A DNA stretch of 42,263 nucleotides from NCBI GenBank assembly GCA_937920475.1, contig CALEUX010000047.1, forward strand, positions 1-42,263, read 5' to 3'. Source of the DNA: an uncultured Marinilabiliaceae bacterium (GTDB lineage Bacteria > Bacteroidota > Bacteroidia > Bacteroidales > Marinilabiliaceae). This document shows, one piece after another, positions 18,990 to 27,717 of the stretch; position 1 is the stretch's first letter, and each line of letters opens with the position of its first letter. Made by a program: the position numbers and the translations under genes. Below the pieces are notes generated by a model. It saw nothing but the letters and a program-made list of their open reading frames with translations, had not been told where the DNA came from and did not search any database.

Positions 18990-20483
18990 ATGAGATTCAA
19001 ATCCAGTTTTTTATTTACCATTTCTGCTGCTGCACTTGCTTTAGCTTCGTGCGGTAAAGGTGGCAAAGATGTTTCCTCCACTACAGGTTGGGCCTATAAC
19101 AACCCCAAATATGGTGGCTTTGAGTATCGTTCAGGATACGAACAACAAAAAGGGCCCGGATTAGCCTTTGTTGAAGGTGGTACTTTTATCATGGGTCAGG
19201 TTGAGGAAGATGTAATGAGGGAGTGGGATAATTCTCCACGCCGTGTTACTGTTCCATCTTTCTATATGGACGAAACTGAGGTTCGTAATGCTGATTACCG
19301 CGAATACCTTTACTGGATTCAGCGTGTATATACCGATTATCCTGAGGTATACCGTAAAGCACTACCCGATACACTTGTGTGGCGCAGGCCCATGGCTTAC
19401 AATGAGCCTTATGTTGAAAACTATTTCCGTCACCCTGCTTATAGTGATTATCCGGTTGTAGGTGTAAACTGGTTACAGGCATCTGATTATTGCGCATGGC
19501 GTACCGACCGTGTTAATGAGTTGATTCTTATTGATATGGGTATTCTTGAACTGGATGTTAATCAGCAAAACGAAAATAACTTCAATACTGAAGCTTATCT
19601 GTTAGGACAGTATGATGGATCGCCAGGTCGTCGTCCAATGAAAGATCTTGATCCAAACAACGATACACGCCGGGTTCGTAACGATGATGGTATTCTTTTA
19701 CCTCGTTACCGCCTCCCAACCGAAGCTGAATGGGAATACGCTGCACTTGGTTTAATTGGTAACTCTTATGAGGAAAGATTAACACACCGCAGAATGTATC
19801 CTTGGGATGGACACATAGTAAGAAATGCATCTAAAAAGGAGAGAGGTCAGATGATGGCCAACTTTGTAAGAGGTAGCGGTGACTATATGGGTATGGCCGG
19901 GTCATTAAACGACCGTGGTGATGTAACCGTAAATGTTAAGTCATATTATCCGAACGATTACGGTTTGTATTGTATGGCCGGAAACGTAAACGAGTGGGTT
20001 GCCGATGTTTATCGTCCACTTTCGTTTCAGGATGTGGAAGAATTCAGTCCTTACCGTGGTAACATTTTCCAGACAAAAGTTTTAGATGAAGAAGGAATTG
20101 TAGTTGATAAAGATGAATTAGGTCGTATTCGTTATCGTGAAGAAACCGATAAAGACATTCTTGACAGATACAATTACAGAACTTCCGATAACCGTAACTT
20201 CCGCGATGGTGATGGCGCTTCAAACATCGTTCCCGGTGAAGGCTGGGCCAATACCGATGCCAATACTAAAAATATGTATGCTGCCAGTCCGGGTTCTTTA
20301 GGAAGCTTGGTTTCTGACAGGTCAAGGGTTTATAAAGGTGGTGGTTGGAGAGACCGTGCTTATTGGTTGAGCCCCGGAACTCGTCGTTTCCTTGATGAGC
20401 GTGAAGCCAGAGACGATATCGGTTTTCGTTGTGCTATGACTCGCGTGGGATCGCCTGTAGCATCCAAAAAGAGTAAGAAATAA
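18990..20483 (+). CDS. gldJ: GldJ-like T9SS/gliding lipoprotein (FGE-sulfatase fold)
   Basis: A 497-residue lipoprotein: signal peptide with lipobox LASC (Cys21), then an FGE-sulfatase (SUMF1-like) fold over about residues 55-485. Fold signatures: FVEGGTFIMGQ, VPSFYMDETEVRNADYREYL, PVVGVNWLQASDYCAW, YRLPTEAEWEYAALG, YGLYCMAGNVNEWVADVYR and YKGGGWRDRAYWLSPGTRR. GldJ and GldK share this fold; they are structural T9SS/gliding components, not formylglycine-generating enzymes. Placement beside porU and porV favours GldJ, as in Flavobacterium johnsoniae. Whether the cell glides cannot be told; related proteins occur in non-motile T9SS bacteria. A strong terminator follows. Confidence 0.88.
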   Translation: MRFKSSFLFTISAAALALASCGKGGKDVSSTTGWAYNNPKYGGFEYRSGYEQQKGPGLAFVEGGTFIMGQVEEDVMREWDNSPRRVTVPSFYMDETEVRNADYREYLYWIQRVYTDYPEVYRKALPDTLVWRRPMAYNEPYVENYFRHPAYSDYPVVGVNWLQASDYCAWRTDRVNELILIDMGILELDVNQQNENNFNTEAYLLGQYDGSPGRRPMKDLDPNNDTRRVRNDDGILLPRYRLPTEAEWEYAALGLIGNSYEERLTHRRMYPWDGHIVRNASKKERGQMMANFVRGSGDYMGMAGSLNDRGDVTVNVKSYYPNDYGLYCMAGNVNEWVADVYRPLSFQDVEEFSPYRGNIFQTKVLDEEGIVVDKDELGRIRYREETDKDILDRYNYRTSDNRNFRDGDGASNIVPGEGWANTDANTKNMYAASPGSLGSLVSDRSRVYKGGGWRDRAYWLSPGTRRFLDEREARDDIGFRCAMTRVGSPVASKKSKK

Positions 20484-20504
20484 TATGGATTTGTAATATT
20501 CCTC

Positions 20505-20532
20505 AAAAAGGCTGGTTTTTCCAGCCTTTTTT
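20505..20532. terminator. strong hairpin terminator between gldJ and murF
   Basis: AAAAAGGCTGG (20505-20515) pairs perfectly with CCAGCCTTTTT (20521-20531), loop TTTTT. A- and T-tracts flank it on both sides, so it could act in both directions. It ends only 7 bases before the murF ATG. Confidence 0.9.
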
Positions 20533-20538
20533 ATTTGA

Positions 20539-21852
20539 ATGACAAATTTTATGGATTTACTTGAATTACATAATCTCTACAAACTCAGTTCAGGCGTTAC
20601 TACAGATAGCCGTAACTGCTACCCGGGATCCATTTTTTTTGCATTAAAGGGTGAAAGATTTAATGGTAACGAATATGCCATACAGGCTTTGCATGAAGGC
20701 TGCATGTACGCAGTTGTTGACGATGAAAAACTGGAGGGTACACCAGGATGCATAGTTGTTCCACATGTTCTGGAAGCATTACAGGGCCTGGCACTGACCC
20801 ATCGGAAACTTTCAAAGGCCAAATTTATAGCCATTACCGGCTCAAATGGGAAAACCACCACCAAAGAGCTTATGTCCAATGTTTTGTCGGAAGAGTTTAA
20901 TGTTTGGTACACGCGTGGAAATTTAAACAACCATATAGGAGTGCCGCTTACAATACTTTCCATGCCGCCACAAACTGAGGTGGCCGTTATTGAGATGGGC
21001 GCCAATCATATAGGAGAAATTGCTTTACTCAGTTCAATTGTTCAACCTGATTTTGGTATTATTACCAATGTTGGGAAAGCACATCTGGAAGGATTTGGCT
21101 CGTTTGAAGGTATTAAAATAGGAAAGGGAGAATTGTATCAGTTTTTGAAGAAAAATAACTCACCAGCATTCATCAATTTAGATAACCCACATCTTGAGAT
21201 GATGCTGGGTGAAGCCAATAAAATTGGCTATGGTATTCAGAAGGATGATGGATTAGTTGTTGCACGGAATGCTATTGCATCCCCATTTCTTGAGTTCGAA
21301 TGGAGAATGCAGCACTCTGAGGTATGGCACACTGTTCAGACCAATCTAACAGGTTTATATAATTTGGAGAATGCTCTTGCGGCAATTTGTGTAGGTGTTT
21401 ATTTTAAAATTGAACCGCACCTGATTAATAATGCTTTGGCTAATTACGAACCTGTTAATAATCGTTCGCAACTTACATCCACGGCCAACAATAAGGTTTT
21501 GCTCGATGCCTACAATGCCAATCCTACCAGTATGTCAGCGGCCCTGTTGAATTTTAAAGAGATGAAAGCCAATGGTAAGATTTTGATTATAGGGGGGATG
21601 AAGGAGCTTGGTGAGGATAGTATCAAAGAGCATCAGGCAATTATAGAACAAATTAACCAAATGGAGTTTGTTCGTTGTTTTCTTGTAGGACCCGAATTTA
21701 AAGAACTCACTCCGGCTACTGAAAAATTTCAATGGTTCGAAAACGCTGCTTTATTAAAAGATTATTTGCTTGAAAACAAAATTAAAGGTTGCCTGGCATT
21801 AATAAAAGGCTCCAGAAGCAACCAGTTGGAAAAAGTTGTTGAAGCATTATAG
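20539..21852 (+). CDS. murF: UDP-N-acetylmuramoyl-tripeptide--D-alanyl-D-alanine ligase
   Basis: Last cytoplasmic Mur ligase: adds D-Ala-D-Ala to UDP-MurNAc-tripeptide with ATP, completing the peptidoglycan precursor. The 437 residues have the three Mur domains: N-terminal substrate domain with SSGVTTDSRNCYPGSIFFAL, ATP-binding ITGSNGKTTTKEL (about residue 96) with VIEMGANHIGEIA, and a C-terminal domain with DAYNANPTSM and IIGGMKELGEDS. Either ATG 20539 or ATG 20551 could be the start. It is the only peptidoglycan gene in the window, outside any mur/dcw cluster. The gldJ terminator sits just upstream, leaving almost no room for a separate promoter. Confidence 0.95.
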   Translation: MTNFMDLLELHNLYKLSSGVTTDSRNCYPGSIFFALKGERFNGNEYAIQALHEGCMYAVVDDEKLEGTPGCIVVPHVLEALQGLALTHRKLSKAKFIAITGSNGKTTTKELMSNVLSEEFNVWYTRGNLNNHIGVPLTILSMPPQTEVAVIEMGANHIGEIALLSSIVQPDFGIITNVGKAHLEGFGSFEGIKIGKGELYQFLKKNNSPAFINLDNPHLEMMLGEANKIGYGIQKDDGLVVARNAIASPFLEFEWRMQHSEVWHTVQTNLTGLYNLENALAAICVGVYFKIEPHLINNALANYEPVNNRSQLTSTANNKVLLDAYNANPTSMSAALLNFKEMKANGKILIIGGMKELGEDSIKEHQAIIEQINQMEFVRCFLVGPEFKELTPATEKFQWFENAALLKDYLLENKIKGCLALIKGSRSNQLEKVVEAL

Positions 21853-21872
21853 GTGTAACTCAATTTATAGTT

Positions 21873-21920
21873 AAAAGAGCGGGCTGCCTTACCATTTGAT
21901 AAAGCAGCCCGCTCTTTTTT
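21873..21920. terminator. bidirectional terminator between murF and the glycosyltransferase
   Basis: A perfect 15-bp stem, AAAAGAGCGGGCTGC (21873-21887) with GCAGCCCGCTCTTTT (21904-21918), loop of 16, with a T-run on each strand. It separates two convergent genes. Confidence 0.93.
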
Positions 21921-21935
21921 ATGTAAAACGAATAT

Positions 21936-22991
21936 TTAGCGGTTGTTCGAATTGTTATTCGGATAAAAGCCTAATTGACTAAAAAGAGTCTTTTTAAGCA
22001 GGAAAAAATCGACTACAATGGAGCCCTGATAAGTTTCGGAATGCTTTGATTTTGTTACCATTGGCATCAGTTGCCTTCTTTTTCTGATGTAATACCCAAT
22101 TCGACTCAGGAAGCTGTAATGCGCTCTGGGTACAGCCTTTGCAAAGTCAAACTCTCCTGAGAATATAAATTTAACCATGGCAATATAATCCAGAAAAAAC
22201 CGAAAGAAAATGGTACCCCATCCCGGCATACCCGGTTTGTTTTTTAAAATTAAAAGCATATTGTTTCTGAAATTCAGAAAGGTCTTTTTGGGGTTTCTGT
22301 ACGATAGGGTACCTCCGCCCAAATGATAAACAACTGAATCCGGTACATAGCGAATGCTGAATCCACGGTTTTTAACCCTCCAGCACCAGTCGATTTCTTC
22401 CATGTGTGCGAAAAAATCGTGGTCAAGTCCACCGGTTTCCCTGTATAAAGCTGTTCTTACCATTAATGCCGACCCGCTGCCCCAGAATACTTGTCCTGGT
22501 TGGTTGTATTGTCCGTTATCGAATTCCGAAATATTAAAAATGCGACCCCTGCAAAATGTATATCCAAACCTGTCGATAAAACCACCGGTTGCCCCGGCAT
22601 ATTCAAAGCGATTGGGCTCGTTGAATGATAGTATTTTAGGCACACAGGCAGCAGTATCAGGGTAGCTATGCATGGTTTGAATCAAAGGCTCTAACCAGTC
22701 TTTAGCAGGTGCTGCATCAGAATTCAGTAATACCGAAAACTCTGAATCAATCATACTGAGGGCACGATTGTACCCTTCGGCAAAACCCAGGTTTTCTCCT
22801 AATTCTATAATCCGTATATCAGGGTAGTTTTCTTTTACCCAGGTTACAGAGTTATCGGTTGAGCCATTATCGGCTAAAACAACTTCTACACCCGGCTTTT
22901 TACAGTTTTCAACTACCAATGGCATAAACTGCCTGAGTAAATCGCAGGTATTCCAGTTAAGTATAACTGCCGAGACATGGATTTGGGCCAT
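21936..22991 (-). CDS. family 2 glycosyltransferase (WbbL/rhamnosyltransferase-like)
   Basis: A GT-A fold family 2 glycosyltransferase of 351 residues; it would transfer a nucleotide-activated sugar to a cell-envelope glycan at the inner membrane. Seen: SAVILNWNTCDLL, VVLADNGSTDNSV, ELGENLGFAEGYNRAL, the DxD-like VLLNSDAAP, a second acidic site FFAHMEEIDWCWR, and a C-terminal amphipathic/hydrophobic stretch (GTIFFRFFLDYIAMVKFIF) that may bind the membrane. It is last in the operon after the acyltransferase and monophosphatase-like genes, which suggests an LPS or O-antigen role (inference). Sugar donor and acceptor are not readable. Confidence 0.9.
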   Translation of the reverse strand: MAQIHVSAVILNWNTCDLLRQFMPLVVENCKKPGVEVVLADNGSTDNSVTWVKENYPDIRIIELGENLGFAEGYNRALSMIDSEFSVLLNSDAAPAKDWLEPLIQTMHSYPDTAACVPKILSFNEPNRFEYAGATGGFIDRFGYTFCRGRIFNISEFDNGQYNQPGQVFWGSGSALMVRTALYRETGGLDHDFFAHMEEIDWCWRVKNRGFSIRYVPDSVVYHLGGGTLSYRNPKKTFLNFRNNMLLILKNKPGMPGWGTIFFRFFLDYIAMVKFIFSGEFDFAKAVPRAHYSFLSRIGYYIRKRRQLMPMVTKSKHSETYQGSIVVDFFLLKKTLFSQLGFYPNNNSNNR

Positions 22992-23037
22992 GTTTATTTT
23001 TTTAAAAAGTTTCTAATATTTAAATGAATTCCAGAGA

Positions 23038-23952
23038 TTATTCAAACGCCTGTCCATCATACAAGTGTTGGTATTTCCAGCGTTTGTGCGACCATAACCA
23101 GTATTCAGGGTTTTGGTATATTTGTTCTTCCAACTGTTTTACATGCCATTTGGTAAAATCAAATTCAGGGTCGGTTTTTATATTACCCTGATATTTTAAA
23201 ACGGTTAAACAATAACGGCCACGCTTAATTTTATCCATTTGCCAGAAATACAAATCAGCACCGGTTAGTTTGCCTAATTTTTCAGGCCCTAATATAATGG
23301 GAGTGCGCTGGGTTAAAAAGGTAGTCCAGAATTGCAATTCGTATTTTGACGGACTTTGGTCGGCAATAAGCCCTAATACGAACCGTTGATTGGCTTGCTT
23401 CATTTTAACAATCTCTTTAACAGTGCTTTTTAAAGGGAAGTTAATGCTTTTAAAGGGAGATCGAAGCTTAACCATAAACCGGTCGAAATAAGCATTCTTT
23501 AAAGGGCGGTAAACTGAACACCCAACAATATTATTAGGTAGTTGTAGGTTAATGGTTGGAACCCATTCCCAATTACCATAATGACCAACAACGGCAATAA
23601 CATCCTGCCCATTATTAAGGGATTCATTTATCAGGTCAAGGTTTTTAAAATCAACCCGTTTTAGTATTTTCTGAGGGTTGGCATGTATCAAAGCAATGGT
23701 TTCAACAATAAGGTCGCAAAAATGGCGGTAAAATCGGATTCGAACCTTGCGAATAAAATTATTGTTTTTATCGGGAAACGCACGTTTTAAATTGGAAGTT
23801 ATTACAGCTCTGCGATAACCAACGGAAGCTACCAAAAGAAAGAAAACGTCAGACAACCGGTAAAGCACCCATAAAGGGAGCCAGCTTAAACTCCAGATTA
23901 TGGGGTAAATGCAATAAAAACCCAGGGCTTGTTTAAATTTATTTTTGCTCAT
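23038..23952 (-). CDS. LpxL/HtrB-family lipid A acyltransferase-like protein
   Basis: A 304-residue member of the bacterial lysophospholipid/lipid A acyltransferase family, which adds a secondary acyl chain to the lipid A precursor at the inner membrane. One N-terminal hydrophobic anchor is seen (about 10-42, including FYCIYPIIWSLSWLPLWVLY). The catalytic HX4E motif is VGHYGNWEW (about residue 143). Also seen are VYRPLKNAYFDRFM and the substrate loop LIADQSPSK. It starts 3 bp after the monophosphatase-like gene, so the two are translationally close. It could act on another lipid such as an aminolipid or glycolipid. Confidence 0.92.
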   Translation of the reverse strand: MSKNKFKQALGFYCIYPIIWSLSWLPLWVLYRLSDVFFLLVASVGYRRAVITSNLKRAFPDKNNNFIRKVRIRFYRHFCDLIVETIALIHANPQKILKRVDFKNLDLINESLNNGQDVIAVVGHYGNWEWVPTINLQLPNNIVGCSVYRPLKNAYFDRFMVKLRSPFKSINFPLKSTVKEIVKMKQANQRFVLGLIADQSPSKYELQFWTTFLTQRTPIILGPEKLGKLTGADLYFWQMDKIKRGRYCLTVLKYQGNIKTDPEFDFTKWHVKQLEEQIYQNPEYWLWSHKRWKYQHLYDGQAFE

Positions 23953-23955
23953 TGA

Positions 23956-24756
23956 TTATTTTTTGGGGGCAAGGTATCGTTGCACATGCGTTGAAAACTC
24001 ATCAAAGATAAGCGCATTTGAAGCCATAATTTGCCTGCCGAAAATATAATTTCGTCCACCCGAAAAATCAGCAACTTTCCCTCCGGCCTGAATTACAATA
24101 AAGGTACCAGCTGCCACATCCCAAGGCTTCAGGTCGTACTCGTAAAAAGCATCAAACCGGCCACATGCCAGATAGGCCAAATCGGCAGCTGCTGAACCTA
24201 ATCGCCGCATGCCATGACTGTTCTTCATGAAGTAATCGAGCGATAGCATAAACTCCTCCATCAATGAAAAGTTGGTGTAAGGGAAACCTGTTGCAATAAG
24301 ACTATCGGCTACTTTTGGCTTTTGCGACACTTTTATCTCTTTGTTATTGAGCATAGCCGGAGCACCATCCCAGGCATAAAAACACTCATCCAACCCGGCT
24401 TCGTAAACCACTCCGGCCACCATTCTGTCATCTTCCATCAATCCAACGCTTATGGCATAGGGAAACAGACCATGAATAAAATTGGTGGTGCCATCAATGG
24501 GGTCGATAATCCAGTTAAACCGTTTTCCCTTCTTTGAGGATGTACCCTCTTCGGCAATGAAGCCCGATTCGGGTAAAATCTTCTCTAGGCCGGCAATCAA
24601 TCTGCGTTCGGCTTCTTTATCGAATTGCGTTACAAAATCGTTTTTACCTTTTGATTCTATTTCAATACCAACGTTTTCACGTTGCGATCGAATATAGAGG
24701 CCTGTTTGGCGGGTTATTTCTACAGCCGCCATGCAAAGATTTTTATAATTGGTCAT
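23956..24756 (-). CDS. inositol monophosphatase family protein (SuhB-like)
   Basis: Mg2+-dependent sugar/polyol phosphatase of the inositol monophosphatase family, 266 residues, cytoplasmic. Metal-binding motifs: KNDFVTQFDKEAE, GFIAEEGT, WIIDPIDGTTNFIHG and YDLKPWDVAAG, all intact. The frame extends 12 bases up to a TTG, but the ATG at 24756 (MTNYKNLCMAAVEI) is the natural start. It is the first gene of an operon with the acyltransferase and glycosyltransferase genes. Substrates in the family range from inositol phosphate and NADP to PAP-like nucleotides, so the true one is unsettled. Confidence 0.93.
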   Translation of the reverse strand: MTNYKNLCMAAVEITRQTGLYIRSQRENVGIEIESKGKNDFVTQFDKEAERRLIAGLEKILPESGFIAEEGTSSKKGKRFNWIIDPIDGTTNFIHGLFPYAISVGLMEDDRMVAGVVYEAGLDECFYAWDGAPAMLNNKEIKVSQKPKVADSLIATGFPYTNFSLMEEFMLSLDYFMKNSHGMRRLGSAAADLAYLACGRFDAFYEYDLKPWDVAAGTFIVIQAGGKVADFSGGRNYIFGRQIMASNALIFDEFSTHVQRYLAPKK

Positions 24757-24836
24757 TTTGAATAACAATTGAATATGGCAAATATACGAATTATGGTTAA
24801 TAGAGGGTTGAATGTTTAATGGTTCTGAATAATTAG

Positions 24837-24844
24837 TATATTTG
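24837..24844 (+). promoter_or_regulatory. candidate -7 box upstream of the zinc-ribbon gene
   Basis: TATATTTG fits TAnnTTTG. No strong -33 element is seen (GTTT at 24814-24817). It would give a leader of about 20 nt. Confidence 0.4.
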
Positions 24845-24865
24845 GTTTAAGTAAAACATAATTAT

Positions 24866-25378
24866 GTGAGCATTAAAGTATTTTGTCCCGTTTGTTACTC
24901 GGAGTATATTGAAGAACCTTTAAATTGTGAAAAGTGTGCATATCCATTTTTGGGTAACGAGCGCGAAAAGCAGGAGTTTATTTCCAGTTATGTTGGTTTG
25001 ATTAACACTGTAAAAGATGCCAATAAAGCGCTGCTCTATTCGAGATATATCTTGTTCATTATTGGAGGAATAAACATTTTGGTTGCTTTAAGAAGCTTGA
25101 TTCTTAACCAGGATGATATAATAGCAATGCCACAATTGTTTATAAGCTTTATGATGGTGATTTTGGGGTTTGTATCATTTAAGGAACCTTTTTTTGCTTT
25201 ATTACTGGGTTTTTTATCTCTGATTTTGTTGTATGGTGTGGTGTTTTTTATTGAACCATTGCGCTTATTGCATGGAATTATATTGAAAATTCTCTTTTTA
25301 TCAGGTATGATTTGGGGGCTATATAAGGTTTGGAAGGTTGAAAGGATTAAAAAGATTTCTGAAGCCATTCAGGAGTAG
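24866..25378 (+). CDS. zinc-ribbon integral membrane protein of unknown function
   Basis: I do not recognise a named family. The 170-residue protein begins with a zinc-ribbon-like CPVC (Cys7, Cys10) and CEKC (Cys21, Cys24). About four hydrophobic segments follow: 60-80 (YILFIIGGINILVAL), 92-104 (LFISFMMVILGFV), 108-128 and 134-152. A charged C-terminal tail (KVWKVERIKKISEAIQE) ends it. The start is GTG at 24866: the overlapping ATG at 24864 reads straight into TGA. Zinc ribbon plus small helical bundle is common in uncharacterised bacterial membrane proteins. It is first in a same-strand run of poorly known genes. Confidence 0.75.
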   Translation: MSIKVFCPVCYSEYIEEPLNCEKCAYPFLGNEREKQEFISSYVGLINTVKDANKALLYSRYILFIIGGINILVALRSLILNQDDIIAMPQLFISFMMVILGFVSFKEPFFALLLGFLSLILLYGVVFFIEPLRLLHGIILKILFLSGMIWGLYKVWKVERIKKISEAIQE

Positions 25379-25383
25379 AGTTT

Positions 25384-25413
25384 CTTTTATGGGTTTGCCT
25401 TCGGGCATAAAAG
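25384..25413. repeat. inverted repeat after the zinc-ribbon gene
   Basis: CTTTTATG (25384-25391) pairs with CATAAAAG (25406-25413); inside, TGCC and GGCA could stack around a TTCG tetraloop. It has no T-run, so a terminator role is uncertain. Confidence 0.4.
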
Positions 25414-25502
25414 ACAGACAAAAAAAACAGGTAATTCTAAATCTTTTAACGCAACCATACTGTTTTTGAATCATCAATTGAAAAAAGCTAAAAGCCACAA
25501 TT

Positions 25503-26009
25503 ATGATTCGTAATGCACTAATGTTTACATCCATTCTTTTTCTTTTCGCGTGCAATCAGGAAGAAGAAGTATTTTTTGTTGATACAAATGTTACGCAAGA
25601 TCAGGCTATGGCCAGACGATTAACACTTGTTTCTTCTGATGTTATAACAATTAATAATCAACAGTTTGAATTGGAAGCCTACCTTTGGCGCGATTTTATG
25701 CCAGTAAGCCCTGTGGATGGACAACCTTTGATTTCGATTAATTGGTTAACCACTGTTGATCAATCTCCAATACCATCCAATATCCGAATGATTCAACAAT
25801 ATGTTGTTTACGGCAATTTGGTTTGGCAAGCCGATTATTGTTGTGAGCCTACTTATCCGGAAAATTATAAAATGGAGCGAGTTTCACGAAATGGCCCTAA
25901 ATGGGGACCGAGAATTAAAGTACAGGTTGTGGCATTAATAAAAAATACTGATACAAACAGAACCTATCTGATTAGAACAAATGAAGTGTTAATTGCAAGA
26001 ACAGACTGA
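25503..26009 (+). CDS. putative lipoprotein of unknown function
   Basis: A 168-residue protein with a lipoprotein signal: MIRNALMFTSILFLFAC, lipobox Cys17, followed by an acidic tether (NQEEEVFFVD), which suggests sorting to the outer membrane (inference). The rest reads as a compact beta-rich domain (EAYLWRDFMPV, GQPLISINWLTTV, MIQQYVVYGNLVWQADYCC), with a CC pair near residue 118. I recognise no family. It lies between other exported proteins on the same strand, but the gaps of over 100 bp make a tight operon uncertain. Confidence 0.72.
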   Translation: MIRNALMFTSILFLFACNQEEEVFFVDTNVTQDQAMARRLTLVSSDVITINNQQFELEAYLWRDFMPVSPVDGQPLISINWLTTVDQSPIPSNIRMIQQYVVYGNLVWQADYCCEPTYPENYKMERVSRNGPKWGPRIKVQVVALIKNTDTNRTYLIRTNEVLIARTD

Positions 26010-26124
26010 TTTTCTGTTTTGATGTCGGTGAGTTTTAAAATTACATTTATGAGTTAAGAGGGTGAGATTAATGCTTTTTTTGTATATTCGATGAAGTATA
26101 AATAATAATCCTCAACCCTTCAAA

Positions 26125-26673
26125 ATGAGCAAATTACGTTTTTGTATTGCAATTGTCTTTGCATACTTTTCCTTTAACTCTCTTTCAGGTCAGGAATCTG
26201 TCAATAATTTCTACATCGATGGCCAATTAATTATTTGGCAAAAAACCTTTCAAACATCATTGTCGTTTGAACAGTTGGTTGAGCAGGTAAAGGATAAAGG
26301 CATACTACAGCAAATTGATATTTCTCCCAATAAAATAAGAGGTGAACTCCGACCAGTTTACGTGGATACTAAACGTAAAGGGATTCGGAATGCTGGTGTT
26401 ACTTATTATGTGTTGTACAATTATTTCACGGGTTTTGTTTTAATTAATTATCAGGATAACCGATATAAAGTAACTATTAAATGGATTGCTCTTTCCGACA
26501 AAAGCAGTGACACCACCAAAAGAATCATTCCTGTTTACCTTGAAGATTTTGCCTTCAAAAATTTGAGGCCTGAGTTTGATTCCCAATTCCATACTTCAGC
26601 CAGTGAGCATATAAATGATGCGTTTATTCAACGTTTTGATCTCATTGTTAAATCCGGAGATGACACGTGGTGA
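26125..26673 (+). CDS. secreted/periplasmic protein of unknown function
   Basis: A 182-residue protein with a signal peptide (1-22, ending SLSGQ). The mature part starts with NNFYIDGQLIIWQKTF and continues as a likely alpha/beta domain with YYVLYNYFTGFVLINYQDNRYKVTIKWI. This layout resembles the DUF4468-type periplasmic domains of Bacteroidetes, but I cannot confirm the family. A possible -7 box TATATTCG lies at 26083-26090. The next gene begins 56 bp on, and a shared transcript is plausible. Confidence 0.72.
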   Translation: MSKLRFCIAIVFAYFSFNSLSGQESVNNFYIDGQLIIWQKTFQTSLSFEQLVEQVKDKGILQQIDISPNKIRGELRPVYVDTKRKGIRNAGVTYYVLYNYFTGFVLINYQDNRYKVTIKWIALSDKSSDTTKRIIPVYLEDFAFKNLRPEFDSQFHTSASEHINDAFIQRFDLIVKSGDDTW

Positions 26674-26729
26674 ATCAATCTGTAAAACCATTCTTTAAAA
26701 GCTCAAAATAGAAATTAAATAATATCGCA

Positions 26730-27551
26730 ATGAATATCGATAAAATTAAAAACTACAATCAAAAAATGCTGGCTTTATTTAGCACTATTGTTGTGTTAAT
26801 GGCTGCTATTGGTTTAATATCTTTTCTTGGATTTATAATATCTGATTTGTGGCCATCAAAACCAATAGTTGAAACCAATGTTTTGTTGGCCGATGAACAG
26901 GTTGAAAGGCTCGGTCGTGATAGTTTACGTCAGCAAATTATATCGTATGAGGAGCCCAGGCTGGTTGACACTGCCCACTTGGTTTACCTAATTCCTGTTG
27001 CACTGCGAACTCTTGAAAATCCAGAATATTATGGTGAAGGAGTGGATGAGTTATTGGATAAATTTAGCTCCGGCTCATCACGTAAAATCAGGGTAAAACA
27101 ATTCTACGGTTCCTTTATTAATCTTATTGTTTACGACTACAAGAACAGTAAAACCCGGAATGTTTGTGATGCCAGGGTAATGGGTAAAAACCTGGCGGTT
27201 GTTTATTATGATGATGAAATTCTGGCCGTTTTTGAAGCATCTGAAAAAGATACGGACAAAGATGGCAAGATAACTTTGGCTGATTTTACCAACCTCAACG
27301 TTTATTCCTTTAAAGAGAGCCGATTGAAAAGGGTTGGCAAGGATGACATGACCGTTTTGTCGTACAAGTTTGTTGAAGGAACCAAAGATTTATTAATCTT
27401 ATTTGGTATTGACCGTAATAAGGATGGCAAGTTTAATAGCGCCACCGAGCCCATCCAGGTTTTTAAATACAACTATTCAACAGGTAGTTTGGCCAATGTT
27501 ATCGATTCTGCAACTCAAAAGGAAATACAGCGGATTATTGATAAAAAATAA
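26730..27551 (+). CDS. membrane-anchored protein with EF-hand-like calcium loops
   Basis: I do not recognise the family. The 273 residues have one N-terminal membrane helix (about 14-38, LALFSTIVVLMAAIGLISFLGFII) and a soluble domain outside the cytoplasm (inferred). Two Asp-rich loops stand out. DTDKDGKITLAD (174-185) is a canonical 12-position EF-hand loop with D at 1, 3, 5 and 12. DRNKDGKFNSATE (228-240) is looser, with its Glu at 13. Each is followed by a strand containing VYSFKES or VFKYNYS, suggesting a repeated beta-propeller-like unit. Calcium binding is inferred from the loops. No enzymatic motif is seen. Confidence 0.72.
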   Translation: MNIDKIKNYNQKMLALFSTIVVLMAAIGLISFLGFIISDLWPSKPIVETNVLLADEQVERLGRDSLRQQIISYEEPRLVDTAHLVYLIPVALRTLENPEYYGEGVDELLDKFSSGSSRKIRVKQFYGSFINLIVYDYKNSKTRNVCDARVMGKNLAVVYYDDEILAVFEASEKDTDKDGKITLADFTNLNVYSFKESRLKRVGKDDMTVLSYKFVEGTKDLLILFGIDRNKDGKFNSATEPIQVFKYNYSTGSLANVIDSATQKEIQRIIDKK

Positions 27552-27717
27552 ATGTTAGATTCATGCTGGCATACAATAAATCACATATGGTGAACAGATT
27601 ATTGGCGCTAAGGTAGGGTTGTTAAATATCAATCCAAATATGCAGGAGAGCTCCGGATTTGGCTCGTTCGACTGGTTTAGATTTGAGTAATATTGATTTT
27701 AGTTAATAATTATCTGG

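Noticed and set aside
18990-20483. Reading the GldJ-like protein as a formylglycine-generating sulfatase activator
   Set aside because: It is a lipoprotein beside porU/porV with no sulfatase gene nearby; the fold is shared by GldJ/GldK, so a T9SS role is more likely.
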